Source: an uncultured Fretibacterium sp.
GTDB lineage: Bacteria; Synergistota; Synergistia; Synergistales; Aminobacteriaceae
Assembly (NCBI GenBank): GCA_947168585.1
Contig: CAMVMK010000010.1
Coordinates: 1-55,960 of the forward strand
Direction: 5' to 3'
DNA length: 55,960 bases
Shown here: positions 34,501-43,267 of the stretch, piece after piece
How positions within the stretch are numbered: the first letter of the stretch is position 1
Layout: each line of letters opens with the position of its first letter
The notes under the pieces: generated by a model
The model's database searches: none
Told to the model about the DNA's origin: nothing
Seen by the model: only the letters and a program-made list of their open reading frames with translations
Translations under genes and position numbers: made by a program

Positions 34501-37500
34501 GTACCTTTGGCCGTTAATGTCGCGGTATATTTTTTATCCGTTGTAGCGTCAGGAAGTTTTTTTCCTTTTAACGCCGTTATCGTTGGAAGTTCATAAACCG
34601 TAAAATTAACTTTTTCGGAATCTTTACCGCCGCCGTTTTGAGCTGTGACAGTTGCCGTGAAAGATCCGGCTTTTGTCGGTTTTCCTGAAAGTTTGCCGCT
34701 ATCTTTGTCAATCTTTAATCCGGCAGGCAATCCTGAAGCTGTCCATGTTACAGGCTGAGTTCCTTTTGAAACTTCAAAATCATACCCTGCGAAATTTTTA
34801 TTGGCTTCAATAACAAACGAATTTTCATTTTCTTCAAATTCAGGAGTTTTAATTTTCGGCGCGAGAGCATTAATCTTCAAACTTAAAGGTTTCATTACTG
34901 ATTTTTGAGCCCCGTCTTCTCCATTTGTCGCGGTTATCTTAAGCTGGAACGTTCCCCACTTCGTAGGCTTGCCAGTGATTGTTGCTTTTCCTTCGTTCTG
35001 CTGCGCTTCAGTCTGCTTGAGTTCGAGGCCGATGTCTGCAAGTGTTCTGTAAGTTTTATCGTTGACTTCGCATGTAAACGTAATCGGCTTTGAACCGTTT
35101 GCTGAAATTTCCGCAGTGTATGTCGGAGCATCATCGTCGAGATCAGCTTGTGCCGGGTTAAGTTTTGCGGTTGTTATCGCCGGCGCAACGGGGTTGACTG
35201 TGAGAGTCAAGTTCTTAGCTTCACTATTTCCTGCTTTGTTAGCTGCTGTGAAATTAATATTGAGAATACCGAATCCCGTCGGAGTACCTGAAATTTTCCC
35301 GGTCTTCTTATCAAGCTTCAGACCTAAACCGTCTATCAACTCTACTTCTGTGGCATCGTTAACACCGCTGTCAAGATCGTTGTCATCGTTTCCAATAATT
35401 TCAAAATCCCACGTTATATTTTTTGTCCCTGTAGCTGTTAATGCAGCATTATATGCTTTGCCGTCCATAGCGGCCGGGAGTGATTTTGTAGTTATTTTAG
35501 GCTTTTCGTAAACTGTGAGCGCAGCAGTTTTTGAAGTCTTACCGTCATCGTTTTGGGCGTTGATAGTAACCTTAAAACTTCCTGCCTTTGTCGGAGTTCC
35601 TGAAAGTTTAACGGTTTTTCCTGTTTGGTCTTTTTCAAGAGTCAATCCGGCCGGTAAACCCGCAGCTGTCCATTTTATCGGCGTAGTTCCTTTTTCAAGT
35701 TCAAATTGATACTCGTATTCTGTATCTTTAACAGCAAAGCTATCATCGGCTTCAAAATTAATTCCTTTAAGCTCTGGCGCAACACCGGTAATCTTCAAAG
35801 TGTATTCTTTTTTAACTTCGTTTGCCGTACGATTATTTTTATCGTTATATGCCGTTACAACAAGCTTATACGAACCAGCTGACGTAGGTTTACCTTTGAT
35901 TGTAAGTTTACCGTTTTCTTCGTCAGCTTCAGCAGTGAAACCGAGATGACTATTATTCTTAGTAAGAATATCAGGTCCATCAAGTGTACATGTAAAGAAA
36001 ATCGGTTTTGAGCCTGTCGTTTCAATTACAGCTTCGTAGTCTTGCTGCTTTTCGAGATCCGGATCATACTCGGCATTGTCAATCGTTGTAGTTGTAATTT
36101 TCGGCGGAATAACTTTGACCTCGAGAGTCAATGTTACAGGGTTACCAGTTCCGGCTGAGTTCTTTGCAGCAATTATAAGCTCGTAAGTGCCGTAAGTTCC
36201 ACCCGCTGGAGTTCCGGAAATTTTCCCGGTGTTTTTATCAATTTCTAATCCTTTCGGTAAATCTCCAGTAAGCCCCCATTCGGTAGGCGAACCCGTAGCC
36301 GTTAATGCTGCATTATATTCTACTCCGACTGTAGCAGCAGGAAGTGATTTCGTAGTGATAACCGGAACTTCGTAAACCGTGAACGGAACTTCTTTTAACT
36401 GATATTGTCCGCCGCTGTTTTTAGCTGTTATAGTTGCCTTGAATTTTCCGGCCTTTGTCGGTGTTCCTTCAAGTTTGCCGTCCGCAGTCAACTTCATTCC
36501 TGCAGGCAATCCCGAAGCCGTCCATGTTATAGGCGGAGTTCCCTTTGAAAGTTTGAATTGATATTCTTTTCCGTAAGGTTGACCTGCAACAGCCACAAAC
36601 TTATTTTTGTCCTCGCCGTCATAATCAGGCGTTTCAATCTTCGGCGGTGTAGCCTTAATAGTCAAATTTAGAATTTTCGATACAGTATTTTTTGAGTAAT
36701 CGCCGTAGTTTTGAGCGTTTGATGCCGTTATCATAATCGGAAATGTCCCGGCAACTTTAGGCGTACCTTTGATTGTCGCTGTGCCTTTATCTTCCTCATA
36801 TTCGAAATCAAGTCCTAAATCCTTAAATAAATTATTGCTTGAATATGTAAAAGTAATCGGCATTGAGCCCGTCGCTGTGATTTTTCGTTCAGCGTATTCA
36901 TCGGCCTGCATTGGGAGGATAGCCGTTGTTGTTATCGCCGGAGGAACAGCATTGACCTTTAACGTCAACTCTTTAGTATCTTCAAATTTGCTCTCGTTCT
37001 TTGCCGTGAAATTAAAAGCGTATATGCCCGGTTTCGTTGGAGTCCCGGAAATCGTCCCGGTAGTTTCATTAAATTCTAATCCATCAGGCAAATCTTCGTC
37101 AATGCTCCATGTTATAGGCGTTGTTCCCGTAGCTTTTAATGTCGCGGTATATGCTTTGCCGTCCGTAGCATCAGGAAGTGATGTTGTCGTTATCACCGGG
37201 AGCTGGTAAACCGTGAACGGAATTTCTATATGAACTTTATTGCCGAAGTTTTCTGCGTATATAGTTGCCGTGAAAGGTCCGGCCTTTGTAGGTGTTCCCG
37301 TAAGTTTGCCGTCCGTACTTAACTTTAATCCCGTAGGCAATCCCGAAGCCGTCCATTTTATTTCGCCGGTTCCTGCTGAAGTTTCAAATTGATATTCTGC
37401 GTAGTCTTCATTAAGAATAGCAACAGGTAAGCTAGGCTCTTTAATAACCGGAGCTTGATCGATAACTTTTAACGACACCGGTATTTCTACAGGAACATTA

Positions 37501-39830
37501 TTATTTTTAAGCTCCGTGTAAGGGTTATTAGCTTTGAATTTTACTGTGTAATTTTCTGCTTTTGTCGGAGTACCTGTAATTACAAGCTCCTGCTCTTGAT
37601 TTTCTAACTTCAAGCCGTCGGGCATGCCTATAATTTCGGCTCCTAAATTAATCGGAAATGTTCCTTCCAAGTTTAATACCGATGTGTACTCCTGACCGAC
37701 AACTGCGGGTTCTTTATTTTCTAATGAAATTGTAGGCTTTGTAAGCGTTTGGACAAAAATATCAAATGCCTTAATTTCGCTCCATATGCCTTGAGTACCA
37801 GCAGATAATCCTAAAGTGTATCTGCCTGCTGTTTTAGGAGTGCCTGTTATTGCGCCGATTGTTGTGTTAAATTTAAGTCCGCTCGGTATCGTTCCGTAAT
37901 TAATTTTCCACTGGTCAGCAGTAACGCCGTCTTCAAGTTCAAGAGTTTTATTAACAGAGTAGCCGACGTAGGCATCTATGTAATTTGTTTTTATTACGGG
38001 CTTGTCTATTATTGTAAGCGTAAACGCTCTAGAATTATTGCCGTATTCATTCGTAGCGGTTACCGTGAAAGTATATTTGCCTTTAGTCGTCGGTGTTCCG
38101 CTTAAAATTCCGGCTTCAGATAAAGAAAGTCCGTCAGGAAGACTGCCGCTGTAACTCCATGTTATAGGACTTGAGCCGGAAGCTGAAAATTGATGATTGT
38201 AAGAAACGTTGACAGCCCCGGCCGGTAAAGAATTAATCGTGATTGCGGGGGCAGTATTTGAAGGCACAGTGAAAGCCCGCACGCAGGTATTGTAACTATT
38301 GTTCGACGCATTTGTCCAATATGAACCGTTAGATGAAAAAAAACTTCCCGCTTCAAACGTAACATTGTCTGAAAAACCAGTGAGAACGGACTCAAGAGGA
38401 ATTTTATTCGTGCCCGTAAGTTTTATAACAACAGAGAAATATTCACCTTTCGTCAATTCAACCGGCTTACTAAGCGTTACAGTATGATAACCTGCGTAAG
38501 CCTCAGTGCCTGTCTTCGTAGATAATGAAGCCCCCTTAACAGGAGTTGAAAGAGCAGTTGAAGTCATACCTTTGTAGATATTAACTTCGTAACTTACATT
38601 ATTGTCCGGCGTATAGAAAGCAACTTCTGTCAAATTTTCGTCATCGCGTTCGGATTGGAAAATATTTGCTGAGTAAACAGTACTTATATTATTATAATAA
38701 ATATATCCGATCCAGCCTAAAGCGTCATAATAATATGCCTTCATGTCTTTATCAGCATCTTCGACAATGAAAGCAGAACCGTCAGCTAAAAATTGTTCAT
38801 AGGACAACCAGAAGCAGCTATCTTTATCACTCCAGGTATCGCCCCAAGAATTTTTAATAAGCCATGCACCGTTTGATGAGAGATTGTAATTGAAATTTTC
38901 TTTAGGGTATGTATCATCCCAGCCGATTATTTGAACAGCGTGATTAGTTGAATATGCTGGATAGTAATAAGACTTGTTATCTTCATTATATCCTGCATTA
39001 TCATGATAATAGCTCGCGGCAACTGAACCGTTTTGCATTATTATGCGCTTAATGATATTGCGGCTCTCATCGCTGGCATTGATCTCATTTCTTGGCATGC
39101 TTAAAACATAAACATCGCGGAGTCTCAAAACCCTGTTATAAGATTCGGGAGTTGTTTTTGAAGGTGTTACTGCACTATAGGGGCTATACGGAAGTTCGCT
39201 CTCTAATATCGGGCCGTCAAGCCTTCCATAGATTGCGGTAGTCATATTATTATTACCGCCGTGCATAAGTATATTATCGAGCTCACTATATCTAGGATCA
39301 TAATAGTTGGAATAATCATCAAATGCCTTTGATTTGTCAGGATTTTTTAACGCAAAATAAGCTAAGTGCATTTCGGAAAGATCTATGCCGCTGCCTGCGC
39401 CTTTCTGCTTCAAATAATTTGATTCCATTGCGCCTGTAGTTGCAAAAGCCCAGCATGTTCCATAATCTCCCTGATTTCTTACGGACGAAACATAACGCTT
39501 GCCTTCGACATCCCTTAAATCATATTTTGCAGGTATAGACGAAGCTTTATCGTAACGGCTGATTTCTCTGGGCGGATTGTCAGCCAAATATGATAAGTCG
39601 ACAGGGAAAGGAATGTATCCGTTATTTCGGGAGTTAGGACTGCTTTTATCGAGGTTAAGTTTACTCTTCCCGGATTTCAAACCCGCCTGCCATTCCAAAA
39701 ATGCCGGAGATAAAGGTGCCATGACCGGCCTTTCTGAAGCTGCTTGAGCCGACGGCGGAAGAACTGAAAACGCAGAAAGAAGAATTGCCGTCAACATCAA
39801 GAAAGACATGAACGAAAATTTTTTGCTCAT
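31587..39830 (-). CDS. Giant secreted papain-like cysteine protease with about 21 Ig-like repeats
   Basis: This is an exported protein of about 2747 residues. ATG 39830 is chosen (signal MSKKFSFMSFLMLTAILLSA, ending AQA about 30) because AGGAG lies 9 bases upstream; a frame to 39929 adds only a non-conserved leader. The C1A peptidase domain spans about 100-390: Gln120 and Cys126 in NQGDYGTCWAFA, His297 in NHAVQIIGWDD and Asn327 in IKNSWGDTW, all intact. A lectin-like domain follows (about 395-555). Then come about 21 putative-Ig (He_PIG) repeats with the W..SGLP.GL / SGTPTKAG pattern; units about 4-15 repeat as groups of three. The end is acidic (Glu, Gln, Thr) with no CTERM or membrane anchor. 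A role in digesting or adhering to host or dietary protein is inferred. Confidence 0.9.
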   Translation of the reverse strand: MSKKFSFMSFLMLTAILLSAFSVLPPSAQAASERPVMAPLSPAFLEWQAGLKSGKSKLNLDKSSPNSRNNGYIPFPVDLSYLADNPPREISRYDKASSIPAKYDLRDVEGKRYVSSVRNQGDYGTCWAFATTGAMESNYLKQKGAGSGIDLSEMHLAYFALKNPDKSKAFDDYSNYYDPRYSELDNILMHGGNNNMTTAIYGRLDGPILESELPYSPYSAVTPSKTTPESYNRVLRLRDVYVLSMPRNEINASDESRNIIKRIIMQNGSVAASYYHDNAGYNEDNKSYYYPAYSTNHAVQIIGWDDTYPKENFNYNLSSNGAWLIKNSWGDTWSDKDSCFWLSYEQFLADGSAFIVEDADKDMKAYYYDALGWIGYIYYNNISTVYSANIFQSERDDENLTEVAFYTPDNNVSYEVNIYKGMTSTALSTPVKGASLSTKTGTEAYAGYHTVTLSKPVELTKGEYFSVVIKLTGTNKIPLESVLTGFSDNVTFEAGSFFSSNGSYWTNASNNSYNTCVRAFTVPSNTAPAITINSLPAGAVNVSYNHQFSASGSSPITWSYSGSLPDGLSLSEAGILSGTPTTKGKYTFTVTATNEYGNNSRAFTLTIIDKPVIKTNYIDAYVGYSVNKTLELEDGVTADQWKINYGTIPSGLKFNTTIGAITGTPKTAGRYTLGLSAGTQGIWSEIKAFDIFVQTLTKPTISLENKEPAVVGQEYTSVLNLEGTFPINLGAEIIGMPDGLKLENQEQELVITGTPTKAENYTVKFKANNPYTELKNNNVPVEIPVSLKVIDQAPVIKEPSLPVAILNEDYAEYQFETSAGTGEIKWTASGLPTGLKLSTDGKLTGTPTKAGPFTATIYAENFGNKVHIEIPFTVYQLPVITTTSLPDATDGKAYTATLKATGTTPITWSIDEDLPDGLEFNETTGTISGTPTKPGIYAFNFTAKNESKFEDTKELTLKVNAVPPAITTTAILPMQADEYAERKITATGSMPITFTYSSNNLFKDLGLDFEYEEDKGTATIKGTPKVAGTFPIMITASNAQNYGDYSKNTVSKILNLTIKATPPKIETPDYDGEDKNKFVAVAGQPYGKEYQFKLSKGTPPITWTASGLPAGMKLTADGKLEGTPTKAGKFKATITAKNSGGQYQLKEVPFTVYEVPVITTKSLPAATVGVEYNAALTATGSPTEWGLTGDLPKGLEIDKNTGKISGTPAGGTYGTYELIIAAKNSAGTGNPVTLTLEVKVIPPKITTTTIDNAEYDPDLEKQQDYEAVIETTGSKPIFFTCTLDGPDILTKNNSHLGFTAEADEENGKLTIKGKPTSAGSYKLVVTAYNDKNNRTANEVKKEYTLKITGVAPELKGINFEADDSFAVKDTEYEYQFELEKGTTPIKWTAAGLPAGLTLEKDQTGKTVKLSGTPTKAGSFKVTINAQNDDGKTSKTAALTVYEKPKITTKSLPAAMDGKAYNAALTATGTKNITWDFEIIGNDDNDLDSGVNDATEVELIDGLGLKLDKKTGKISGTPTGFGILNINFTAANKAGNSEAKNLTLTVNPVAPAITTAKLNPAQADLDDDAPTYTAEISANGSKPITFTCEVNDKTYRTLADIGLELKQTEAQQNEGKATITGKPTKWGTFQLKITATNGEDGAQKSVMKPLSLKINALAPKIKTPEFEENENSFVIEANKNFAGYDFEVSKGTQPVTWTASGLPAGLKIDKDSGKLSGKPTKAGSFTATVTAQNGGGKDSEKVNFTVYELPTITALKGKKLPDATTDKKYTATLTAKGTTPINWEIKGLAEENDDDYDGLKAEKKSNGTQLVISGTPTKDKTYNLKIKATNKHSDENTEEQEFTLTVNAVPVKLTASLAAGEVGKEYKGSKISASGTKPIYFELDDTSKALFNNENEYGLKFDFDKDKGTAEITGTPKKVINQQITITAWHKDDKSDKVSLKPLALKINAYPVKLTAALPAGKAGTQYNAKFTATGSLPITWDYSVGDNEYGITKDNFKEKLGLEFKANEDDSSKAAIEGTPAKIVKNLPITITADNEFGNAVERKLNLTINGDLPRLTANLKPGNAGAAYSEKFTATGDGITWDYSVGANTYEITKENLTEKLGLKFTPDAEETSSTATLATDTENGGVLKKIVTNLPITITATNKFGGKTEKALKLTVKGENPTLKTELPAGDVGRDYEAKFTASGKTLPVKSITIDDNAAEKLTEVGLTFNKFEAGDDNEFFNEASAKISGKPKSELTNLSIKVTAENKYGGKVEKTLKLNIKATPATFKTASLPAADIGRDYEQKIQVTGTLPLTTFTAEWLNLTDEQVNALGLKLEADENTGIAEITGEPKVAGKYTIRITASNGYGKAVTKNFILAVNNSAPKITTSSLPQAAYNENYSAEIETSGALPFTKFECSIANGKLDDYGLKFEADVNKGTAEITGKPTQSIKSLPITINVNDGKAKKTFNLVIKGGKPEFANENSFTKAKGSNVEIPIVLKGSPKFTVTMNKVAGFNIKETEELNKFTITGTAPASAGKTITFKVTAKNSEGSAVQNITLKTVEEEPAVDAGNVKPKETQSQPEESESVNDETSQETQELETENETQTEAETQEPGVVNFGAERSIESLGSKEFDELEGYIVAAVLPEISVTESDMYDFEIDIAPEIEAGKELTWFAFAKNRAKNTDDEIAEFFKVDGSETNKTTADHKIIVSVWLNVGDIYEPVIAVKTSDDAAISDDVQVPDEAENVSEQEEKEELEFFSKEPK

Positions 39831-39943
39831 TCTAAAAATCTCCTTTCTTAAAATTAATTTTTTTAATTTTAACTGGGGAGGGGTAAAATTCAAGGAAAAA
39901 TTTACGATTTTTTTAGAAATGAAAAGCAAATAGGAAAATTTTT

Positions 39944-40186
39944 TTAGGGTTTATAAATTTTTTTGTGAGCAGATTTTTTAGCTAAATCGTCTTGAGTTTT
40001 CCAAGCCTTTTGAAGGGCATTGACTAATTCTTCCCAGCGGAAATTCCAAGCGTTTTCGGCTTTGCTGGGCTTATCGTGGCCGGGCTTGTCGACAGCGTCA
40101 ATATCTTTGGGCTTTTTCTGAATTAAAAATTCTTTGCCGTCAAACGAAACTGAAGAGCCGTCATCAAAAGGAATATAAACTCTCAT
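39944..40186 (-). CDS. Small hypothetical protein
   Basis: 80 residues, MRVYIPFDDGSSVSFDGKEF..., with a charged middle (KPKDIDAVDKPGHDKP) and an amphipathic C-terminal helix (WRELVNALQKAWKTQDDLAK-like). No signal peptide, membrane segment or known domain is recognised. Its ATG overlaps the rimI stop (ATGA, 40183-40186), so it is translated with rimI and is the last gene of the long minus-strand run. The overlap and codon use support a real gene. Confidence 0.7.
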   Translation of the reverse strand: MRVYIPFDDGSSVSFDGKEFLIQKKPKDIDAVDKPGHDKPSKAENAWNFRWEELVNALQKAWKTQDDLAKKSAHKKIYKP

Positions 40187-40656
40187 GATTTTAATTTTAA
40201 CGGAAGACCTGAACTCATAACTATAGCGTCTTCACCGTTTGAATAATATCCGCGCCGGACGTTTTCGCCTATAAACGATAATTTTGAATATAAAGCTATA
40301 GCTCCGGCGTTTGATTTTCGGACTCTAAGTCTTAATCTTTTCATGTTCAGATAAGCTGCGCAGTCTCCGACAGCTAATAATAACTGCGTGGCTATTCCCC
40401 GTCTTCTGTAAATTTTATCAACGATAAGGCACATTAAAATCCCGATTCTTTTTTCGCGCCCTAAGACTGCATAACCTAAAAGAGGAGCTTCCGGAGTTGT
40501 TGCGAAAGCCCCTAAATAAGTCATTTCGTTTTGTGAATTTTCCTGCAGATCTTCTCTGATTACGGCTTCAGACCACGAAAATTCTGACGCGGCATTTATC
40601 CTTAAAACTTCAGGAAGATTATTAGCAGTTAAAAAATTTATTTCAGGAAGATACAA
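40183..40656 (-). CDS. rimI: Ribosomal-protein-alanine acetyltransferase-like GNAT protein
   Basis: This 157-residue GNAT acetyltransferase transfers acetyl from acetyl-CoA, most likely to the N-terminus of ribosomal protein S18 or a similar target. The acetyl-CoA loop is RRRGIATQLL (Q/RxxGxA type). RLRVRKSNAGAIALYSKLSF and RRGYYSNGEDAIVMS match RimI (usual YYxxPxEDAxxM). The substrate is not provable from sequence. It starts 8 bases after purA and overlaps the small downstream gene. Confidence 0.85.
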   Translation of the reverse strand: MYLPEINFLTANNLPEVLRINAASEFSWSEAVIREDLQENSQNEMTYLGAFATTPEAPLLGYAVLGREKRIGILMCLIVDKIYRRRGIATQLLLAVGDCAAYLNMKRLRLRVRKSNAGAIALYSKLSFIGENVRRGYYSNGEDAIVMSSGLPLKLKS

Positions 40657-40663
40657 AAACTAA

Positions 40664-41956
40664 TTACATTCCTCTATTAATTGTCTGATTTCTGTCTGCT
40701 CCGACACCGATTAAAGCTACAGGAGTTTTCAAATTTTCTTCAATGTATCTGACGTAGGCTTGAGCGTTAGCCGGAAGTTCCTCAAAAGTTTTGCAGTTCG
40801 TTATGTCATCGTCCCAGCCGGGTAAAATTTCATAAACGGGCTTTAACTCGCTTAAAGTTCTCGTGTCTGTCGGCCAAGTTGTAATTTTTTTACCGTCAAG
40901 TTCGTAAGCCGTGCAGACTTTAATTCCGCCCATTCCCGTCAAAACGTCAAGTTTTGTGAGCGCGATTACGTCAGCCCCGTTAAGTTCCATCGAATATTTA
41001 AGAGCAGGCATATCGAGCCAGCCGCAGCGTCTCGGTCTTCCTGTTGTTGCGCCGAATTCGCCGCCGTTCTTGCGTAAAATTTCTCCGGCTTCTTCAAAAT
41101 CTTCTGTCGGGAAAGGACCTTCGCCGACTCTCGTTGTGTAAGCCTTAACGACCGAAATAACCCGCGTTAAATCGTTCGGAGCAAGTCCCGTACCTGAAAA
41201 AGCCCCTGATGATGAAGTCGATGAACTCGTAACGTAAGGGTAAGTGCCGTGATCTATGTCAAGCAAAGCCGCCTGAGCTCCCTCGAGCAAAATGTGCTGA
41301 CCCTCGTCAACTGCTTTGCGCAATAAAGCGCGTGTATCATCAACGTAAGGAGCAAGAGCCTCGCCCCATTTCTTAGCAGGTTCGTAAACTTCATCGAAAG
41401 CTAACGGAGTCTGCCCGTAAAGTTTCGTGAAAATCTGATTTTTTTCTTCGAGTGCGTAAGTAAGTCTCTCACGTAAAACATCGGGGTTTAATAAATCCTC
41501 AACTCTCAAGCCCGAACGCGAATATTTATCAACATAGCAGGGGCCGATCCCGCGTCCTGTCGTACCGATTTTGCGTCCTTTGCCGCGTGCCTGCTCCTGC
41601 AATTTATCGAGCATTTTGTGATAAGGCATAACGACATGAGCATGAGGACTTACAGCAAGTCTTGCACGGTCTTGGCCTTTATTAAATAATTCTGAAGTTT
41701 CAGCTAAAAACTGCTCAGGGTCAATTACAAGCCCGTTGCCTAATACGCATAATTTTCCGGGATATAACATTCCTGACGGCAAAAGATGAAAAACAACTTT
41801 CTGACCGTCTGAAATTACTGTGTGTCCGGCGTTTGCTCCGCCCTGAAAACGGACGAAAACATCAACGTCCGAACCTAACATATCGACAACTTTTCCTTTG
41901 CCTTCGTCGCCCCACTGAGCACCGACTAAAAGATCTACTTTTTTATTTGAACTCAA
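40664..41956 (-). CDS. purA: Adenylosuccinate synthase
   Basis: This GTP-dependent ligase joins IMP and aspartate in AMP synthesis. The P-loop-like GAQWGDEGKGKVVD (12-25) has the catalytic Asp17. Further motifs are FQGGANAGHTVI with the catalytic His, IGTTGRGIGPCYVDK, EGAQAALLDIDHGTYPYVTSSST-like (cut here to EGAQAALLDIDHGTYPYV), TRVGEGPFPTE, GATTGRPRRCGW and the C-terminal GVGADRNQTI. At 430 residues it is full length. It lies in a co-directional run with ctpA upstream (18-base gap) and rimI downstream. Confidence 0.98.
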   Translation of the reverse strand: MSSNKKVDLLVGAQWGDEGKGKVVDMLGSDVDVFVRFQGGANAGHTVISDGQKVVFHLLPSGMLYPGKLCVLGNGLVIDPEQFLAETSELFNKGQDRARLAVSPHAHVVMPYHKMLDKLQEQARGKGRKIGTTGRGIGPCYVDKYSRSGLRVEDLLNPDVLRERLTYALEEKNQIFTKLYGQTPLAFDEVYEPAKKWGEALAPYVDDTRALLRKAVDEGQHILLEGAQAALLDIDHGTYPYVTSSSTSSSGAFSGTGLAPNDLTRVISVVKAYTTRVGEGPFPTEDFEEAGEILRKNGGEFGATTGRPRRCGWLDMPALKYSMELNGADVIALTKLDVLTGMGGIKVCTAYELDGKKITTWPTDTRTLSELKPVYEILPGWDDDITNCKTFEELPANAQAYVRYIEENLKTPVALIGVGADRNQTINRGM

Positions 41957-41974
41957 AATTAAAAACTCTCCTTT

Positions 41975-43198
41975 TTATATTTTTTTCCCTGCAACTTTAC
42001 GAATTTCTTTTTTGACTTCTTCAACAGCGCGTTGAAGCTGAACGTCCTCGCTGATATTTCTGCTGAATTCTCCTTTAACTTCAATATCAGGCGAGAGACC
42101 TACATGGTCAATAACTTTTCCCGAAGGTGTGTAATATCTTGCTATAGTTACATAAATTCCTGAGCCGTCAGTCAACGGGAATAAAGTTTGAACGCTGCCT
42201 TTTCCGAAACTTTTTTCGCCGATTAATTTAGCGCGTCCCCGGTCGTTTAATGCTCCGGCTACGATTTCAGAAGCTGAAGCACTGCCGCTGTTAATTAAAA
42301 CTACCATAGGAACGGAAGTTAAAAACGATGATTTATCTACGTAATATTTTTCATTAGCGCGTTCGGTGCGTCCTTTAGTTTCAACTACTAAGCCGTTGCG
42401 GACGAACATGCTGACGATTTTAACGCTCGCGTCTAAGAGGCCGCCGCCGTTGTTTCTAAGGTCAAGAATTAATGCTTTCATTCCGTCCTTAATCATTTCG
42501 CGGACACCTTTGCGGGCATCTTCTGCAGTGTTGTGCTTAAACTGCGTTAATCTCAAATAGCCTATATCATCAGAAAGCATTTCGTAACGGACGCTCTTAA
42601 GATTAATAATTTCGCGGGTGATTTCAAAACTCAATAATTCTTCTTCACCCTCACGGCGCACCCAGACCGTAACTTTTGTATCAGGTTCGCCGCGAAGTTT
42701 CTGGACGACTTTATCTGATGTCCAGCCTACTACGACTTCATCGTCAACTTTTACAATCTGGTCTTTAGGTTTCAAGCCCGCTTTTTCAGCCGGTGAATCT
42801 TCCATAGGACTTATAACTAAAATCATTCCGTCGCGTTCTCCGACATACATTCCTAAACCGCCGTAATGTCCTTCAAGTTCAATTTCTTCGTCTTTTAACT
42901 GATTGGGAGAAACGAAACGTGTATAAGGGTCTTTCCAAGCCTCGACCATTCCTTTTGCAGCACCGTGAAGCAAATCATCATCTGTCGCAGGCTTTTTATC
43001 CGCATCGACCTGATAACTCTCTATAATGTAACGAATTTGACGCAAGAGCCATAAAGACCTTACATTAAACGGTGAAATCCGATTGAAATCTGCTTCTGAA
43101 AATTCAGCCGCATGAACATTTAATCCGAATAACGAAATAATTAAAATTAACGCGGCAAATAATATTAAAAATTTTTTTGTCTTAAAGTTTTTCCTCAA
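41975..43198 (-). CDS. ctpA: C-terminal processing protease (S41 family)
   Basis: This is an exported serine protease. Residues 1-30 are a signal peptide or anchor (FLILFAALILIISLFGLNVHA). A PDZ domain follows with GGLGMYVGERDGMILVISPM and PAEKAGLKPKDQIVKVDDEVV. The S41 core has LILDLRNNGGGLLDASVKI, the catalytic Ser in NSGSASASEIVAGAL and Lys in GEKSFGKGSVQTLFPL, then YYTPSGKVIDHVGLSPDI. Length 407 is normal. In this neighbourhood (ftsEX, two EnvC-like proteins) it could process cell-wall hydrolases or their regulators, as CtpA does in other bacteria; that link is inferred. A gap of 69 bases separates it from the upstream M23 gene. Confidence 0.95.
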   Translation of the reverse strand: MRKNFKTKKFLILFAALILIISLFGLNVHAAEFSEADFNRISPFNVRSLWLLRQIRYIIESYQVDADKKPATDDDLLHGAAKGMVEAWKDPYTRFVSPNQLKDEEIELEGHYGGLGMYVGERDGMILVISPMEDSPAEKAGLKPKDQIVKVDDEVVVGWTSDKVVQKLRGEPDTKVTVWVRREGEEELLSFEITREIINLKSVRYEMLSDDIGYLRLTQFKHNTAEDARKGVREMIKDGMKALILDLRNNGGGLLDASVKIVSMFVRNGLVVETKGRTERANEKYYVDKSSFLTSVPMVVLINSGSASASEIVAGALNDRGRAKLIGEKSFGKGSVQTLFPLTDGSGIYVTIARYYTPSGKVIDHVGLSPDIEVKGEFSRNISEDVQLQRAVEEVKKEIRKVAGKKI

Positions 43199-43267
43199 TG
43201 TTGAAACGCACCTGCCTAAAAATTTAATCGCAATCTATAAAAATTCAGCGAAATTATATAACAAAAC

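Noticed and set aside
39831-39929. Longer start for the giant protease
   Set aside because: It would place 33 residues before a clear signal peptide. ATG 39830 has AGGAG upstream.
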